64,000 nt of DNA from Mycobacterium sp. EPa45 (GTDB taxonomy: Bacteria > Actinomycetota > Actinomycetes > Mycobacteriales > Mycobacteriaceae). Shown one piece after another: positions 35,585-44,183 of this stretch. Numbering within the stretch: position 1 is the stretch's first letter; the number at the start of each line of letters is the position of its first letter. A model generated the notes under the pieces. That model was not told where the DNA came from. It did not search any database and saw only the letters and a list, made by a program, of their open reading frames with translations. A program made the translations under genes and the position numbers. The stretch lies in assembly GCF_001021385.1 (NCBI RefSeq), contig NZ_CP011773.1, positions 4,278,001-4,342,000 on the forward strand, given 5' to 3'.

Positions 35585-36538
35585 TCAGCCCACCGTGATG
35601 GCGTCCAGCCGCTCCTTGATGAACGCCGACGAGGTCACCGGCGACAGCCCGGGGACCCGGCCGACCGGCGGTTCCAGCGGGGTGATGAGCGCGTCGTGGT
35701 TGGCCTCGTAGAAGTAGATCAGCGAGATCAGGTCCTCCTCCGGGGCGTGTGGCTGCGGAGGCAGCACCCGATGCCGGCCCGACGGCCAGCGTCGTCCGCT
35801 CCAGTACTCGAGGAGGTCGCCGATGTTGATCGTCAGCGCAGCGGGATCATACGGCGCGTCTTCCCAGCCGCCGGCCTCGGAAAAGACTTGCAGGCCACCG
35901 GCTCCGGGCTCACGGTCCAGGATTGTCACGGTGCCGAAGTCGGTGTGCGGCCCGATGCGGAACTGGCCGGGTTCCGGCTCCCCGACGACGCTCACCGGTG
36001 GGTAGTGGTTGATGTTCATCGTCCAGGTCGGCCGGTCGGCCAGGGTGACGAACGGGTTCGCAGCCAGCCCCAGCGCATGCGCCATCAGGGCCAGCAGATC
36101 GTCGGCCAGCCGGTGCACGGCCGCGGTGTAGGCGTCGACCAGCGGCTGCAACTCGGGCACCTCGGCCGGCCACACGTTGGGCGCGAACCAGATCCGGTCG
36201 ACCTCGGGATCGCCGACGGCCGTCTCGGCGCCCAGGCTGTAACTCTCCTTGAGGTCCGGCGGCGTCTCGGTGCCCTCGGCGTAGGCGTTGGCTTCCGCCC
36301 CGGGAGCGATCCAGCCATGGCCGCCGACCGGCACCGAATACCGGCGCTTGATTTCGTCCGGCAGGCTGAAGAACGTCCGCGAGGCGGCTCGCACGCCGGC
36401 CGCCAGGTCCGGATCGATACCGTGACCGGTGACCAGGATGAAACCGGCCTGCTGCAGCCCCTCGTCGAGCTCGGCGGCGACGGCGTCGGCCTGCGCTCCC
36501 CCGGCATACCAGCGGGAGATGTCGATGCTCGCGATCAA
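35585..36538 (-). CDS. Isopenicillin-N-synthase-like Fe(II) oxygenase
   Basis: A 317-residue non-haem iron enzyme. The N-terminal DIOX_N region (SIDISRWYAGG, QQAGFILVTGHGI) precedes the jelly-roll with the facial triad His198, Asp200 (PHTDFGTVT) and His256 (SGRHRV). The Arg of the usual RxS motif that binds 2-oxoglutarate is Leu here (LISLIYF, residue 270), so co-substrate use is uncertain. The TTG at 36538 shares TTGA with the upstream deaminase stop, and GGAGTGG precedes it. It is the last gene of the permease-deaminase-oxygenase cassette; a role in oxidising a nucleobase, as thymine-7-hydroxylase does, is only a hypothesis. Confidence 0.85.
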   Translation of the reverse strand: MIASIDISRWYAGGAQADAVAAELDEGLQQAGFILVTGHGIDPDLAAGVRAASRTFFSLPDEIKRRYSVPVGGHGWIAPGAEANAYAEGTETPPDLKESYSLGAETAVGDPEVDRIWFAPNVWPAEVPELQPLVDAYTAAVHRLADDLLALMAHALGLAANPFVTLADRPTWTMNINHYPPVSVVGEPEPGQFRIGPHTDFGTVTILDREPGAGGLQVFSEAGGWEDAPYDPAALTINIGDLLEYWSGRRWPSGRHRVLPPQPHAPEEDLISLIYFYEANHDALITPLEPPVGRVPGLSPVTSSAFIKERLDAITVG

Positions 36539-36981
36539 TCCGCCACTCCGATGTCCTCGTTCCACAGGTGCGGCTTGTCGGCGATGAACTGGTTGAGCAT
36601 GTCGAAGCAGCGATCGTCGTCGAGCACGGTGATCTTCACTCCGAGTTCGGCCAATTCCGGGTGTCCCCAGACGATGGTCCGGGCGTCGCCGATCACCAGC
36701 GCCCCAATGTTGAACTGGCGGACCAGACCGCAGCAGTACCAGCAGGGCGACAGCGTGGTGGCCATGATCGTGGAGCGGTAGTCGGTCTGGCGGCCAGCGT
36801 TGCGGAACGCCGAGGTCTCGCCATGGATGGACGGATCGTCGAGCTGCACCCGCATGTTGTGCCCGCTGCCCAGCAACTCCCCGTCGGCACCGAACAATGC
36901 GGCGCCGATCGGAATTCCGCCCTCCGCCAATCCCTTTCGAGCCTCGTCATAGGCGACGTCGAGCATCGCTTCCGGCGTCAT
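36535..36981 (-). CDS. Fungal-type cytosine deaminase
   Basis: A 148-residue zinc deaminase of the CDA fold. The zinc ligands and proton shuttle are His53 and Glu55 (IHGETSAFRNAGR) and Cys80 and Cys83 (LSPCWYCCG). Alignment to yeast Fcy1 by eye extends to the C-terminus: GHNMR, TTLSPC, the DDDRC helix, and QFIADKP then NEDIG, where yeast has QFIDERP then FEDIG with the substrate-binding Asp. It probably converts cytosine (or a relative such as 5-methylcytosine) to uracil or thymine. The start at 36981 is set by the ATGA overlap with the permease stop. It lies between the NCS1 permease and the oxygenase. Confidence 0.88.
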   Translation of the reverse strand: MTPEAMLDVAYDEARKGLAEGGIPIGAALFGADGELLGSGHNMRVQLDDPSIHGETSAFRNAGRQTDYRSTIMATTLSPCWYCCGLVRQFNIGALVIGDARTIVWGHPELAELGVKITVLDDDRCFDMLNQFIADKPHLWNEDIGVAD

Positions 36982-38387
36982 ACCGCTAGGCGTTCGGCGG
37001 CGATCTTCGAACGGCATAGCACAAGATAACTCGCACCGGCGATCAAGAAGCCCACGAAGAAGGTGATGTCGCCGAGCTCCGGCAGTTCCCTGGCGATATA
37101 GCCGACGAACTTCTCCTGATTGGAGAACAACAGCACCGACACCACCAGCCCGAGGCCGAACGAAGCGAATCCGCCCCAGTTGGTGTAGCCGCGATCGTAG
37201 AGGAACCCCGCGATCGATTGCCCCTTGCGCAGATATTGGTCGGCGAACACCACGCCCAGCCACGGACCGATCCAGTAGGCGATGATCAACAGGAAGGCCT
37301 CATAGCTGGCGGCCGCGTCAGCCAACGCCCACCACGCGATGCCGAAGCCCGCCACGCCGAAGAACACCGTGACCAGCGCACGTGCGACGTGGTGCGGAAG
37401 CTTGACTCCGATGGTCACGAAAGCCATTGCGCCGGAATAGATGTTGATGCAGTTGGCCGCGATGGCACCGATCGCGATGGCCAGCAGGGTTGCCTTGGCC
37501 AACGGCGAGGCCAGCTCACTGGTGAACGCCTCGGTGGGGTTGTCGGAGGTGGCCGGTCCGATGGTCACCGATGCGGCGCCGACGATTTCGAGGATCACGC
37601 AGGACAGGAACAGTCCGAGCGAGGCGAACAGTCCGGTGCGCGCGGTCGAGACGGTCGCTGGAAGATACCGGGTGTAATCCGCGGCGTAGGGCGTCCAGCC
37701 CGCGGCGTAGCCGAACGCGGTGCCCACCGTCAACAGAAACCCGCCGAGCCCGCCGACGCCGCCGTCGACCGCCGGAGCGCTGAAATGCGACTTGGTCAGG
37801 ATCACCACCGAGGCGACCGCGAAGATCACCGCGAGCACCGGGAACGACCAGCGTTCGAAGGCCTGAACGAGGTTGTGCCCGAAGAACGCGAACCCGGTTT
37901 GAATGAGCACGACGATCACCAACGCCGGCAAGGGGCCGATTCCGAAGAGCGTGGACAACGCGAAGGCGCCGCTGACGCTGTTCGTGGCGAACCACCCGAC
38001 ACCGGCGGTCACCGACATCAGGACGGCAGGCACGGCGTTGCCTTTGAACCCAAATGCCAAGCGTCCCAACACCATCTGCGGAACGCCGTGCAGCGGGCCA
38101 CGGGCGGACAAGAAGTAGTGGGCCAGCGCGCCGAGCCCGGTGCCGACCACGATGCCGGCCACGGCCTGCCAGAAGGTCATGCCGTAGACGGCCACCGCGA
38201 GCACGCCGACGAAGATCGTCGCGAACTCGAGGTTGGGTGACGTCCACGTCCAGAACAGCTGGCGTGGCTGCCCGTGCCGGTCCTCGTGCGCGATGAACTC
38301 ATTGCCACCGGGTTCGACCGCCACCAGCTTGTCGCGGTAGGTGCCATCGCTCTGCACGCTCGGCTCGGTCGGGTCAGCCACTGTCAT
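36978..38387 (-). CDS. NCS1-family cytosine/purine permease
   Basis: A 469-residue membrane transporter with about 12 helices, of the nucleobase-cation-symport-1 family. Signature regions are LARGPLHGVPQMVLGRLAFGFKGN near residue 93, GWTPYAADYTRYLPATVS (the substrate-binding helix 6 region of CodB/Fcy2-type permeases) and a soluble cytoplasmic N-terminus of about 50 residues. It is expected to import a nucleobase such as cytosine. Its stop overlaps the start of the deaminase by 4 bp, which points to cytosine as a substrate. It is the first gene of the cassette. Confidence 0.92.
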   Translation of the reverse strand: MTVADPTEPSVQSDGTYRDKLVAVEPGGNEFIAHEDRHGQPRQLFWTWTSPNLEFATIFVGVLAVAVYGMTFWQAVAGIVVGTGLGALAHYFLSARGPLHGVPQMVLGRLAFGFKGNAVPAVLMSVTAGVGWFATNSVSGAFALSTLFGIGPLPALVIVVLIQTGFAFFGHNLVQAFERWSFPVLAVIFAVASVVILTKSHFSAPAVDGGVGGLGGFLLTVGTAFGYAAGWTPYAADYTRYLPATVSTARTGLFASLGLFLSCVILEIVGAASVTIGPATSDNPTEAFTSELASPLAKATLLAIAIGAIAANCINIYSGAMAFVTIGVKLPHHVARALVTVFFGVAGFGIAWWALADAAASYEAFLLIIAYWIGPWLGVVFADQYLRKGQSIAGFLYDRGYTNWGGFASFGLGLVVSVLLFSNQEKFVGYIARELPELGDITFFVGFLIAGASYLVLCRSKIAAERLAV

Positions 38388-38445
38388 GGACTAAAAATCG
38401 ACCCAAGCGAGCCGGCGCGCAACCGGAGGAAACGTGCCGGAAACC

Positions 38446-39054
38446 TCAGTCGAATTGCGGGGCTTCGGTCCTCGTCCGCTTCAGCTCCCAGAAGTGCGGG
38501 TAGGCCGCAAACGTCACCGAAGCGTCCCACAACTTGCCGGCTTCCTCGCCGCGCGGAATTTTCGAGAGGACGGGCCCGAAGAATGCCACCCCGTTGATGT
38601 GGATGGTCGGCGTGCCGACGTCCTCGCCGACGGCGTCCATACCCTCGTGATGGCTCTTACGCAGTGCGTCGTCGTACTTGTCGGTGGTGGCCGCCTCGGC
38701 GAGTTCGGCGGGCAGGCCGACCTCGGCCAGCGACTCTTTGATGACGACGTCGAAATCCTTGTTGTTCTGATTGTGGATGCGGGTGCCCATCGCGGTGTAG
38801 AGCGGCGAGAGGACCTCGCGACCGTGGGCCTGCTCGGCGGCGATGGCGACCCGGACCGGACCCCACGCCTTCTTCATCATCTCGAGGTACTCCTCGGGCA
38901 GGTCGCGGCCTTCGTTGAGGACGGCCAGGCTCATCACCCGGAAGTCGACGTCGATATCGCGGACCTTCTCGACCTCGAGAATCCAGCGCGAGGTGATCCA
39001 ACACCAGGGGCACAGCGGGTCGAACCAGAAACCGGCTACTGACTTCTCGGACAT
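38446..39054 (-). CDS. Mycothiol-dependent DsbA-like oxidoreductase (Rv2466c type)
   Basis: A 202-residue thioredoxin-fold protein with the active-site CPWC motif ([13 protein letters not shown], residues 13-25) and the cis-Pro region GTPTIHI. It is cytoplasmic: there is no signal peptide. The homologue Rv2466c is a mycothiol-dependent reductase linked to oxidative stress defence and nitro-prodrug activation, and belongs to the SigH regulon. A matching SigH-like promoter lies upstream at 39090-39119. It is divergent from pepN. GGGAGGAG precedes the ATG at 39054. Confidence 0.92.
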   Translation of the reverse strand: MSEKSVAGFWFDPLCPWCWITSRWILEVEKVRDIDVDFRVMSLAVLNEGRDLPEEYLEMMKKAWGPVRVAIAAEQAHGREVLSPLYTAMGTRIHNQNNKDFDVVIKESLAEVGLPAELAEAATTDKYDDALRKSHHEGMDAVGEDVGTPTIHINGVAFFGPVLSKIPRGEEAGKLWDASVTFAAYPHFWELKRTRTEAPQFD

Positions 39055-39089
39055 ACGGGCTCCTCCCAGCGGTGAACGCAGACTCTCAA

Positions 39090-39119
39090 CTCAACTCGTG
39101 CCGATACATCACTGTTCCC
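39090..39119 (-). promoter_or_regulatory. SigH-type promoter of the Rv2466c-like gene
   Basis: On the minus strand, GGGAACA (39119-39113) and GTTGAG (39095-39090) are separated by 17 bases, fitting the GGAAC/T ... GTT consensus of the mycobacterial stress sigma factor SigH. The -10 lies 35 bp upstream of the ATG. The known SigH dependence of Rv2466c in M. tuberculosis supports the call. Confidence 0.7.
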
Positions 39120-39247
39120 GCATCGGCGCGTGAACACCAGAAATTTGGGATTGCCCGCACAGGAACCGCGCGGTGACAATTCACGACCAGCGGTTCGTCT
39201 GGATCCAGGCGCCGCACGTGTAGGTAAGTCACGTTAGGTTGGAACGC

Positions 39248-41818
39248 GTGGCACTACCCAACCTCACCCGTGACGAGGCCATCGAGCGCGCCGCTCTGGT
39301 CACCGTCGGCAACTATCGAATCGTTCTGGATCTGACGACCGGCGAGACGAACTTCCGGTCCACCACCACCGTCGAGTTCGAGGCGCTCCCCGGCGCCGAC
39401 ACCTACATCGACCTGGCCGCCGACACCGTGCACAGTGCCGTCCTCAACGGCCGCGACATCGACGTGTCCGGGTATGACGAGTCCAGCGGCATTCCGTTGC
39501 AGGGGCTCCAGAAGTCCAACGTCCTGGTGGTGGACGCCGACTGCCGGTACTCCAACACCGGTGAGGGTCTGCACCGCTTCGTCGACCCGGTCGACGGCGA
39601 GGTGTACCTGTACTCGCAGTTCGAAACGGCCGACGCCAAGCGGATGTTCGCCTGTTTCGACCAGCCCGACCTGAAGGCGACCTTCGACGTGACGGTCACC
39701 GCGCCGTCGCATTGGCAGGTGATCTCCAACGGCGCGACCGTCTCCGCCGAGGAGGACGCCAAGGTGAAGGTGCACACCTTCGCCAGCACCCCGCGGATGA
39801 GCACCTATCTGGTGGCGCTGATCGCCGGTCCGTACGCGCGCTGGGACGACGTCTACACCGACGAGCACGGCGAGATTCCCCTCGGGCTGTTCTGCCGTTC
39901 CTCGCTTGCGGAGTACATGGACGCTGAGCGACTGTTCACCGAAACCAAGCAGGGCTTCGGCTTCTATCACCGCAACTTCGGGGTGCCGTATGCGTTCGGC
40001 AAGTACGACCAGCTGTTTGTCCCCGAGTTCAACGCCGGCGCCATGGAGAACGCGGGCGCGGTGACGTTCCTGGAGGACTATGTCTTCCGGTCGAAGGTGA
40101 CCCGCTACAGCTATGAGCGCCGGGCCGAGACGGTGCTGCACGAGATGGCGCACATGTGGTTCGGCGACCTGGTGACGATGACCTGGTGGGACGACCTGTG
40201 GCTCAACGAGTCGTTCGCGACGTTCGCCTCGGTGCTGTGCCAGGCCGAGGCCACCGAGTACGACCAGGCCTGGACGACGTTCGCCAACGTGGAGAAGTCG
40301 TGGGCCTACCGGCAGGACCAGCTGCCGTCCACGCATCCGGTGGCCGCCGATATCCCGGACCTGCACGCCGTCGAGGTCAACTTCGACGGCATCACCTACG
40401 CCAAGGGCGCCAGCGTGCTCAAGCAGCTGGTCGCCTACGTCGGGCTCGAGCACTTCCTGGCCGGCCTGCGTGACTACTTCGCCGTGCACGCTTTCGACAA
40501 CGCCACGTTCGACGACCTGTTGGGCGCGTTGGAGAAGGCGTCCGGCCGCGACCTGTCCGACTGGGGCCGGCAGTGGCTCAAGACCACCGGTCTGAACACG
40601 GTCCGCGCCGATTTCGACGTCGACGCCGACGGCAAGTTCACCCGCTTCGCGATCAAACAGGGCGGAGCCGCACCAGGTGCCGGCGAGACCCGGGTGCACC
40701 GGCTGGCGGTCGGCATCTACGACGACGACCCGACGACGGGCAAGTTGGTGCGCGTGCACCGCGAGGAGCTCGACATCTCCGGGCGGGTCACCGAAGTGCC
40801 TGCACTGCAGGGCGTTTCCCGCGGCAAGCTGGTACTGGTCAACGACGACGACCTGACCTACTGTTCGCTGCGGCTCGATGACGATTCGCTGCGGACGGCG
40901 CTGAGCCGTATCGCCGATATCTCCGAGCCGCTACCGCGGACGCTGGTGTGGTCGGCGGCGTGGGAGATGACCCGCGACGCCGAGCTCAAGGCGCGCGACT
41001 TCGTGGCCCTGGTGATGAGCGGCGTGCAGGCCGAGACCGAGGTCGGCGTGGCGCAACGGCTGCTGCTGCAGGCGCAGACCGCGCTCAATTCCTACGCCGA
41101 CCCGGCATGGGCCTGCTCGAATGGCTGGCCGGCGTTCGCCGATCGGCTGCTGGATCTGGCCCGCGAATCGTCGCCCGGATCCGATCACCAGCTCGCGTTC
41201 GTCAACGCGCTGTGCTCGTCGGTGCTGCAGTTGCATCACGTGGCGGTGCTGGCGACCCTGCTGGACAACGAGCCGGCCGAGGTGAACCTGCCCGGCCTGG
41301 TGATCGACACCGATCTGCGGTGGCGGATCGTCACCGCGCTGGCCGCCTCCGGCGACATCGACGGCGACGGCCCGCAGACGCCGTTCCTCGACGCCGAGGC
41401 ACAGAACGATCCGACGGCGGCCGGCCGCAGGCACGCGGCCGCGGCGTCGGCGGCGCGCCCGCAGATCGAGGTCAAGAATGCGGCATGGCGCGAGGTGATC
41501 GAGGACGACACCCTGCCCAACATCACCGCGCGGGCGATCATCGGCGGGTTCGTTCAGATCGGCCAGAGCGCGCTGCTGCAGCCGTTCACCGAGCAGTACT
41601 TCGCGGCGATCCCGGGAGTGTGGGAGCGCCGGTCCAGCGAAGTGGCGCAGACAGTGGTGGTCGGCCTGTACCCGTCATGGGACATCAGCGAGGAGGCGTT
41701 GGCGGCCGCGGACACGTTCCTCGCCGGCGAGCTGCCCTCGGCGCTGCGCAGGCTGGTGCTCGAGGGCCGGGCCGGTGTCGAACGCTCACTGAAAGCGCGC
41801 GCCTTCGACGCTGGGTGA
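39248..41818 (+). CDS. pepN: Aminopeptidase N
   Basis: An 856-residue M1-family zinc metallopeptidase that removes N-terminal residues from peptides. The GAMEN substrate motif (264-268) and the zinc site HEMAH (298-302), with the distant Glu in LNESFAT, are present. The C-terminal ERAP-like helical domain runs from about 540. There is no signal peptide, so it is cytoplasmic and likely completes peptide breakdown after Clp and other proteases. The GTG at 39248 (ALPNLTRDEAIERAAL next) follows the M. tuberculosis protein; an upstream TTG at 39239 is less likely. Confidence 0.96.
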   Translation: MALPNLTRDEAIERAALVTVGNYRIVLDLTTGETNFRSTTTVEFEALPGADTYIDLAADTVHSAVLNGRDIDVSGYDESSGIPLQGLQKSNVLVVDADCRYSNTGEGLHRFVDPVDGEVYLYSQFETADAKRMFACFDQPDLKATFDVTVTAPSHWQVISNGATVSAEEDAKVKVHTFASTPRMSTYLVALIAGPYARWDDVYTDEHGEIPLGLFCRSSLAEYMDAERLFTETKQGFGFYHRNFGVPYAFGKYDQLFVPEFNAGAMENAGAVTFLEDYVFRSKVTRYSYERRAETVLHEMAHMWFGDLVTMTWWDDLWLNESFATFASVLCQAEATEYDQAWTTFANVEKSWAYRQDQLPSTHPVAADIPDLHAVEVNFDGITYAKGASVLKQLVAYVGLEHFLAGLRDYFAVHAFDNATFDDLLGALEKASGRDLSDWGRQWLKTTGLNTVRADFDVDADGKFTRFAIKQGGAAPGAGETRVHRLAVGIYDDDPTTGKLVRVHREELDISGRVTEVPALQGVSRGKLVLVNDDDLTYCSLRLDDDSLRTALSRIADISEPLPRTLVWSAAWEMTRDAELKARDFVALVMSGVQAETEVGVAQRLLLQAQTALNSYADPAWACSNGWPAFADRLLDLARESSPGSDHQLAFVNALCSSVLQLHHVAVLATLLDNEPAEVNLPGLVIDTDLRWRIVTALAASGDIDGDGPQTPFLDAEAQNDPTAAGRRHAAAASAARPQIEVKNAAWREVIEDDTLPNITARAIIGGFVQIGQSALLQPFTEQYFAAIPGVWERRSSEVAQTVVVGLYPSWDISEEALAAADTFLAGELPSALRRLVLEGRAGVERSLKARAFDAG

Positions 41819-41841
41819 CCTCGCGCTGCCATGATCACGCC

Positions 41842-42195
41842 ATGGCAGGGGCCAACACACGTCGAGCCCGCGCGGCGCGCAGACGCACCCGCCGCGTCAA
41901 GGCGGCGCTCAACGACCTCACCGATGAGCAGTGGGCGGCGATCAAGCTCGCCTGGAACGGTTGCGCCTACTGCGGTGCCACGGGCAGGCCGCTGCAACGG
42001 GACTGCGTCATGGCGATATCGCGAGGCGGCCGCTACACGATCGACAACGTCGTCCCCGCCTGCGGCGCGTGCAACGCGAGCAAGTGCAATGACGAGGTCA
42101 CGGGCTGGCTGCGACGCAAGCGGCTCGACGAACGCCTGTTCCTCGAGCGCTACGTCCGCATCCGCGCGGAGCTGATGACGGCGGCGGGATCCTAG
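41842..42195 (+). CDS. Small HNH endonuclease-domain protein
   Basis: A 117-residue protein: a basic N-terminus (RRARAARRRTRRVKAAL, about 7-23) followed by an HNH-type zinc fold. CAYCG and CGACNASK provide two Cys pairs, and IDNVVPAC replaces the common DHxxP strand (a His-like position is not obvious: RDCVMAISRGG). It may bind DNA and be a degenerate nuclease. The ATG at 41842 starts 23 bp after the pepN stop, suggesting co-transcription. It is unrelated in length to the HNH protein at 43001. Confidence 0.8.
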   Translation: MAGANTRRARAARRRTRRVKAALNDLTDEQWAAIKLAWNGCAYCGATGRPLQRDCVMAISRGGRYTIDNVVPACGACNASKCNDEVTGWLRRKRLDERLFLERYVRIRAELMTAAGS

Positions 42196-42283
42196 GGGTG
42201 GCATTGTTGCCCGCCTCCGAGCGACAAACGTGCACTCGACGAGTTCCGGGCCGCCCAATCCCAGCGGGCGGCCTACAGGCGGG

Positions 42284-42760
42284 CTACGGGCGGGAGATGG
42301 CCGCCGACATCACGCGGACAGCGCTGACCAACCCGTCGATCAGGTTGCCCTCTTTGAACGCCGACGCGGCCGCTGACACCCCCAGCGGGGCCGCCGACTC
42401 GGCGCCACGGCTGCGCACGTCAGCGCCGTAGACCACCTCGATGGCCCGCTGATCCGGCGACACCGCCAGCAGCACCGCGTTGTTCGGCGTCGCAACGTCG
42501 GCAAGGATTTCTCGGGCGCGGGCCGCGGTGTCGGCGCCGAGGTCGCCGATGTAGACGGCGAAGCGGGCCTTGGACTGCCGACTGCCGTACTTAAGCGCGT
42601 CATCCAGTTCGACCAGCTGGCTGGTCGGGAAGGGGTAGTGCACCGACAGCTCACCCGGCTCGGTCACTCCGGACAGGCGGCCGCTGGTGGTCACTGCCCA
42701 GCCGTAGGGCAGGTTGGCCGGATCGACGGTCGCTACCGTGCCGTGTTCACCACTTGCCAC
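42284..42760 (-). CDS. Conserved hypothetical protein (DUF5130 type)
   Basis: A 158-residue actinobacterial protein resembling Rv2468c. It opens with [31 protein letters not shown] and has a TPM/phosphatase-like core ([23 protein letters not shown], then [20 protein letters not shown]). I choose the GTG at 42760 because GGGAGGTGGAG lies immediately upstream; an ATG at 42778 would cover this site. It overlaps the 3' end of ctaJ by 14 bp. The function is unknown, though linkage to ctaJ is worth noting. Confidence 0.78.
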   Translation of the reverse strand: MASGEHGTVATVDPANLPYGWAVTTSGRLSGVTEPGELSVHYPFPTSQLVELDDALKYGSRQSKARFAVYIGDLGADTAARAREILADVATPNNAVLLAVSPDQRAIEVVYGADVRSRGAESAAPLGVSAAASAFKEGNLIDGLVSAVRVMSAAISRP

Positions 42761-42983
42761 TTGCTCCACCTCCCACATTCACCTCGTGCGCACCGTGGCC
42801 GTGATGGCCACCGCCGGGAACCACCTCGTCGGAGGCCCACAGGATCGGCGCGTGCGTCCACTTCTCGGACAATGTGTACGTCTTGGGATGCTTGCCCCGG
42901 CCGGGGAAGATCAACAAAGACAGGAGAATCACGAGCAGCAACGGGATGCCGACAAACAGCCCGTGCACGACGGCAGCATTCAC
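42747..42983 (-). CDS. ctaJ: aa3-type cytochrome oxidase subunit CtaJ
   Basis: A 78-residue membrane protein with one helix ([19 protein letters not shown], about 10-28), then [23 protein letters not shown] and a His-rich stretch (GHHGHGAHE), ending VGGGASGKW. This is the pattern of the small CtaJ subunit seen in the actinobacterial cytochrome bcc-aa3 supercomplex. It sits between an HNH gene (17-bp gap) and the DUF5130-type gene, as I recall for M. tuberculosis Rv2468A. The identification rests on memory of the family. Confidence 0.8.
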   Translation of the reverse strand: MNAAVVHGLFVGIPLLLVILLSLLIFPGRGKHPKTYTLSEKWTHAPILWASDEVVPGGGHHGHGAHEVNVGGGASGKW

Positions 42984-43000
42984 GATGCAAACCGTAGCAG

Positions 43001-43633
43001 TCAGGCCGCGCCCTCACCCAGGTAGCGCACCCAAGCCGGGTCGAGTTCCTTGATGGTGCACAACAGCCGCCAATGCTGGCCCTTCGGCGGCATAGGCACC
43101 AGGCGCAACGTCCAGCCCAATTCGGTCAGCAACCTGTCGGCCTTGCGGTGGTTGCACGGCGCGCAGGCGGCCACGCAGTTCTCCCAGGAGTGCTCACCAC
43201 CGCGGCTGCGGGGCACGACGTGGTCGACGGTGTCGGCCTTCGCGCCGCAGTACGCACACCGGAAGCGATCCCGGTGCATCAGCGCGGCCCGCGTCATCGG
43301 GATACGCGCCCGGTAGGGCACCCGGACGAAGCTGCGCAGCCGGATCACCGACGGCACCACGATCGCCCGGGTCGCCGAATGGATCACCGGGCCGCCGGGA
43401 TCGTCGTGCACCACGTCGGCCTTGCCGCACAGCAGCATGATCACCGCCCGGCGCATGGGGAGCGCCGTCAGCGGTTCGTAGGTTGAGTTCAGTAACAACA
43501 CCCGGCGACGTCCCCACACTGATCCGTCGGCCGGGCCAACTATGTGAGGGTCGGCGTGCAGGCTGGAGCCGGCTACGGACCCGATCGGGCCCGCCGCGGC
43601 GCGGTGACCGCGGTTCCGTTTGCGCTGCGACAT
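43001..43633 (-). CDS. HNH endonuclease (Rv2469c type)
   Basis: A 210-residue HNH protein widely conserved in actinobacteria. The N-terminal half holds [24 protein letters not shown] and the [15 protein letters not shown] segment. The nuclease domain has [39 protein letters not shown], in which the DH, N and CxxC pairs are intact. The start is the ATG at 43633 with GGAGGACGC upstream; the longer open frame reads into a region without similarity. It is divergent from glbO. Confidence 0.88.
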   Translation of the reverse strand: MSQRKRNRGHRAAAGPIGSVAGSSLHADPHIVGPADGSVWGRRRVLLLNSTYEPLTALPMRRAVIMLLCGKADVVHDDPGGPVIHSATRAIVVPSVIRLRSFVRVPYRARIPMTRAALMHRDRFRCAYCGAKADTVDHVVPRSRGGEHSWENCVAACAPCNHRKADRLLTELGWTLRLVPMPPKGQHWRLLCTIKELDPAWVRYLGEGAA

Positions 43634-43763
43634 GCGTCCTCCGGCCACCAGTCCACCACGGATCCGCCGCGATCGCACGACATTTTGTCCCGTGTTCGCA
43701 GGTCAAATCCGTGAACATCGGGTGACGTGGGCCCAATCTGGGGCAGACGTACACAATGGTGGG

Positions 43764-44174
43764 GTGACCGAGACTCAGGCCAACGCGGATGGGCAGACCT
43801 TCTACGACGCCGTGGGCGGCCACGAGACGTTCCGCAAGATCGTGTCCCGCTTCTACGAACTGGTGCGCGAGGACGAGGTGCTGCTCCCGCTCTATCCGCC
43901 CGACGAACTCGACGACGCTGAAATCCGCCTGCGGATGTTCCTCGAGCAGTACTGGGGCGGCCCGCGGACCTACTCCGACCAACGGGGACACCCCCGGCTG
44001 CGGATGCGACACGTCCCGTTCAAGATCGGCTTCATCGAGCGCGACGCATGGCTGCGTTGCATGCACACCGCGGTAGCCTCGATCGACTCCCAGACGCTCG
44101 ACGACGCGCACCGCAGGGAGCTGCTGGCCTATCTCGAGATGGCTGCGCAGTCGATGGTCAATTCTCCGTTCTAG
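43764..44174 (+). CDS. glbO: Truncated haemoglobin GlbO (group II)
   Basis: A 136-residue haem protein. [57 protein letters not shown] (proximal His region and the Trp-Gly signature of group II) and [13 protein letters not shown] match M. tuberculosis GlbO closely. It binds oxygen and is linked to respiration and redox protection. The GTG at 43764 is about eight codons longer than the M. tuberculosis protein. aglA starts 9 bp downstream, so the two are co-transcribed. Confidence 0.95.
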   Translation: MTETQANADGQTFYDAVGGHETFRKIVSRFYELVREDEVLLPLYPPDELDDAEIRLRMFLEQYWGGPRTYSDQRGHPRLRMRHVPFKIGFIERDAWLRCMHTAVASIDSQTLDDAHRRELLAYLEMAAQSMVNSPF

Positions 44175-44183
44175 AGGACACCG

